From an uncultured Ulvibacter sp. (GTDB lineage: Bacteria > Bacteroidota > Bacteroidia > Flavobacteriales > Flavobacteriaceae), in contig CALSSW010000005.1 in NCBI GenBank assembly GCA_943789105.1, positions 124,001-188,000 on the forward strand: a DNA stretch of 64,000 bases, read 5' to 3'. Below the pieces are notes generated by a model, which was given only the letters and a program-made list of their open reading frames with translations, was not told where the DNA came from and made no database searches. Both the position numbers and the translations under genes were made by a program. Shown piece by piece: positions 62,517-64,000 of this stretch (its first letter is position 1; every line of letters begins with the position of its first letter).

Positions 62517-63971
62517 TTATACATTTCCTTGATAAGAAATACAAACGTTTTTTGCTTCTGTAAAGAAGTTTAGGGCCTCAAAGCCACCTTCTCTTCCAAC
62601 TCCACTTTGTTTAACCCCACCAAAGGGTGTTCGCAAATCTCGGTTAAGCCATGTGTTTACCCAAACAATTCCTGCTTGAACATCATTTGAGAGGCGCATG
62701 GTTCTGTCAATATTGCTAGTCCAAAGGGTTGCCGATAGGCCGTATTTTACATCATTGGCAAGTTTTAGGGCTTCTGTCTCTGTTTTAAATGACATAAGGG
62801 TAACCACTGGGCCAAAAATTTCTTCTTGGTTTACACGGCATTGGTTGTCTTGTATTTCTATTACCGTAGGTTGCAAATAATACCCCTTTTCGCTACCTAC
62901 AATATTTACAGGTTTACCTCCATATAAAACAATGCCATTTTCCTGCTTGGCTATTTCAATGTAAGATTGTACTTTCTCCATATGAGATTTTGATACAAGC
63001 GCACCAATGTTGGTATCTGTGTCAAAGGGATTGCCCACTTTTAATGCAGCAACTTTGGCTACAAAGTCTTTTTTAAATTTTTCAAAAATTGTTTCTTCTA
63101 CATATATTCTGCTGCCACACAAACAAATTTGTCCTTGGTTGGCAAAAGAAGATTTTACGGTCACCGAAAGCATTTTTTCATAATCGCAATCTGCAAAGAT
63201 GAGGTTGGGGTTTTTACCGCCAAGCTCTAAGGAAAGTTTTTTAAACATAGGAGCTGCAGTCCTTGCTATATGCGCTCCAGTTTGTGTGCCACCTGTAAAA
63301 GATATTGCTTTAATATTTGGGTGGGCTACAATAGCTTGCCCTGTTGTAGGTCCTGTTCCATGTACAATGTTTAATACCCCAGGTGGAAGACCCGCCTTGG
63401 TGCATATATCACCAAGCATATAGGCTGTCATGGGAGTTACCTCACTTGGTTTTGCAACCACGCAATTTCCTGCGGCTAGGGCAGGAGCAATTTTCCAGGT
63501 AAATAGATATAAAGGTAGATTCCAAGGAGAAATACAACCTACAACACCTATGGGTTGTCTTAGGGTGTAGTTCATTGTGTTTAACCCAACACTTTGATGC
63601 GCCTGGCTTGCATACTGGGTTATCCCATTTCCAAAAAATCTAAAATTAGCACTTGCTCTAGGAATATCTACCGCGGTAGCAAGGGATAAGGGTTTACCGT
63701 TGTCTTTTGCTTCTGCCTGGGCCAATACGGCTAGATTTTCCTGGATAAGGTCTGCTATTTTTAACAATATTTTACTTCTGGTTTCTATGGTGGTATTAGA
63801 CCACTCAGGGAAAGCAGCCTGTGCAGCGGTGTAGGCATTTGTTACATCTTGTTTGCTTGAGTCTGGAATTTGAGCATACACACTACCATCACTTGGATTG
63901 TAATTATCTATCCACCTGCCAGAGGTGGCATCGCAGTAGTTTCCGTTTATGTAATTTTTTAAATAGTCCAT
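62517..63971 (-). CDS. 2-aminomuconate 6-semialdehyde dehydrogenase-like aldehyde dehydrogenase
   Basis: NAD-dependent ALDH of 484 residues with SFTGGTQTGAHIA, LELGGKNPNLI (catalytic Glu), FANQGQICLCGSR (nucleophile Cys) and QEEIFGPVVTLMSF. Sequence style (NWDFNWR-free, PSEVTPMTAYMLGD) and its neighbours suggest the aminomuconate semialdehyde enzyme (EC 1.2.1.32); general hydroxymuconate semialdehyde dehydrogenase is the alternative. It is complete: the ATG is at 63971 and the remaining 29 bases of the window hold no gene. Confidence 0.85.
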   Translation of the reverse strand: MDYLKNYINGNYCDATSGRWIDNYNPSDGSVYAQIPDSSKQDVTNAYTAAQAAFPEWSNTTIETRSKILLKIADLIQENLAVLAQAEAKDNGKPLSLATAVDIPRASANFRFFGNGITQYASQAHQSVGLNTMNYTLRQPIGVVGCISPWNLPLYLFTWKIAPALAAGNCVVAKPSEVTPMTAYMLGDICTKAGLPPGVLNIVHGTGPTTGQAIVAHPNIKAISFTGGTQTGAHIARTAAPMFKKLSLELGGKNPNLIFADCDYEKMLSVTVKSSFANQGQICLCGSRIYVEETIFEKFKKDFVAKVAALKVGNPFDTDTNIGALVSKSHMEKVQSYIEIAKQENGIVLYGGKPVNIVGSEKGYYLQPTVIEIQDNQCRVNQEEIFGPVVTLMSFKTETEALKLANDVKYGLSATLWTSNIDRTMRLSNDVQAGIVWVNTWLNRDLRTPFGGVKQSGVGREGGFEALNFFTEAKNVCISYQGNV

Positions 63972-64000
63972 AAGTCCAGGATGTTATTTTTAAAATCCAG

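Overview
The window is a chromosomal stretch of an AT-rich member of the Bacteroidota, almost certainly family Flavobacteriaceae. The evidence is gldB and gldC (gliding), porT and a type A sorting domain (type IX secretion), a TamL-type lipoprotein Omp85, an FtsL-like protein of the Bacteroidota kind, a very long FtsZ tail, an alpha/beta-fused branched-chain E1, and many TAnnTTTG -7 boxes just upstream of genes. The genus cannot be told from the sequence alone.

Layout: 0.1-7 kb holds dnaG, an orphan NarL-type regulator, nadE, gldB-gldC, a small unknown gene, engB and an alpha/beta hydrolase. 7.1-23.6 kb is a complete division and cell wall (dcw) cluster: mraZ-rsmH-ftsL-ftsI-murE-mraY-murD-ftsW-murG-murC-ftsQ-ftsA-ftsZ, then yqeY and tRNA-Arg. 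It starts with a three-copy 10-bp MraZ-type operator. murD carries an apparent single-base insertion, and murG has no ATG/GTG/TTG start and seems to begin at ATT. 23.9-28.9 kb is an accessory surface-protein block: two proteins sharing an N-terminal module, one with a recent internal duplication and one a 955-residue collagen-like protein, with a type IX cargo protein and paired 57-bp repeats between them.

29-36.4 kb carries a GPx-type peroxidase, an XRE regulator/membrane protein pair with a repeat-rich operator, rpe overlapping a BLUF photoreceptor, rpsO-pnp, accD and fbaA. 36.6-45 kb carries tamL, a TrmH-family methyltransferase, porT-ubiE, trkA-trkH and a double OmpA-domain protein. 45.4-49.4 kb is an Lrp regulator divergent from a branched-chain 2-oxoacid dehydrogenase E2-E1 pair, an arrangement like BkdR/bkd. 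49.4-59.9 kb holds map, a thioredoxin-like lipoprotein, gpmI, a decayed zinc-ribbon fragment, a VanY-type peptidase, a frameshifted pepE, an M1 peptidase locus, tatA and a PAP2 phosphatase. The right end (60.6-64 kb) is a tryptophan/kynurenine degradation cluster (ACMSD, an atypical SDR, aminomuconate semialdehyde dehydrogenase), cut by the window edge.

No clear new defence or mobile system was found. The strongest oddities are: loss of all zinc ligands in both DnaG and AccD; an Asp-to-Glu change at the phosphorylation site of the orphan regulator; murD/murG/pepE coding anomalies that may be assembly errors; an SDR without the catalytic Tyr/Lys; the BLUF-rpe overlap; and the repeat-rich surface-protein block.
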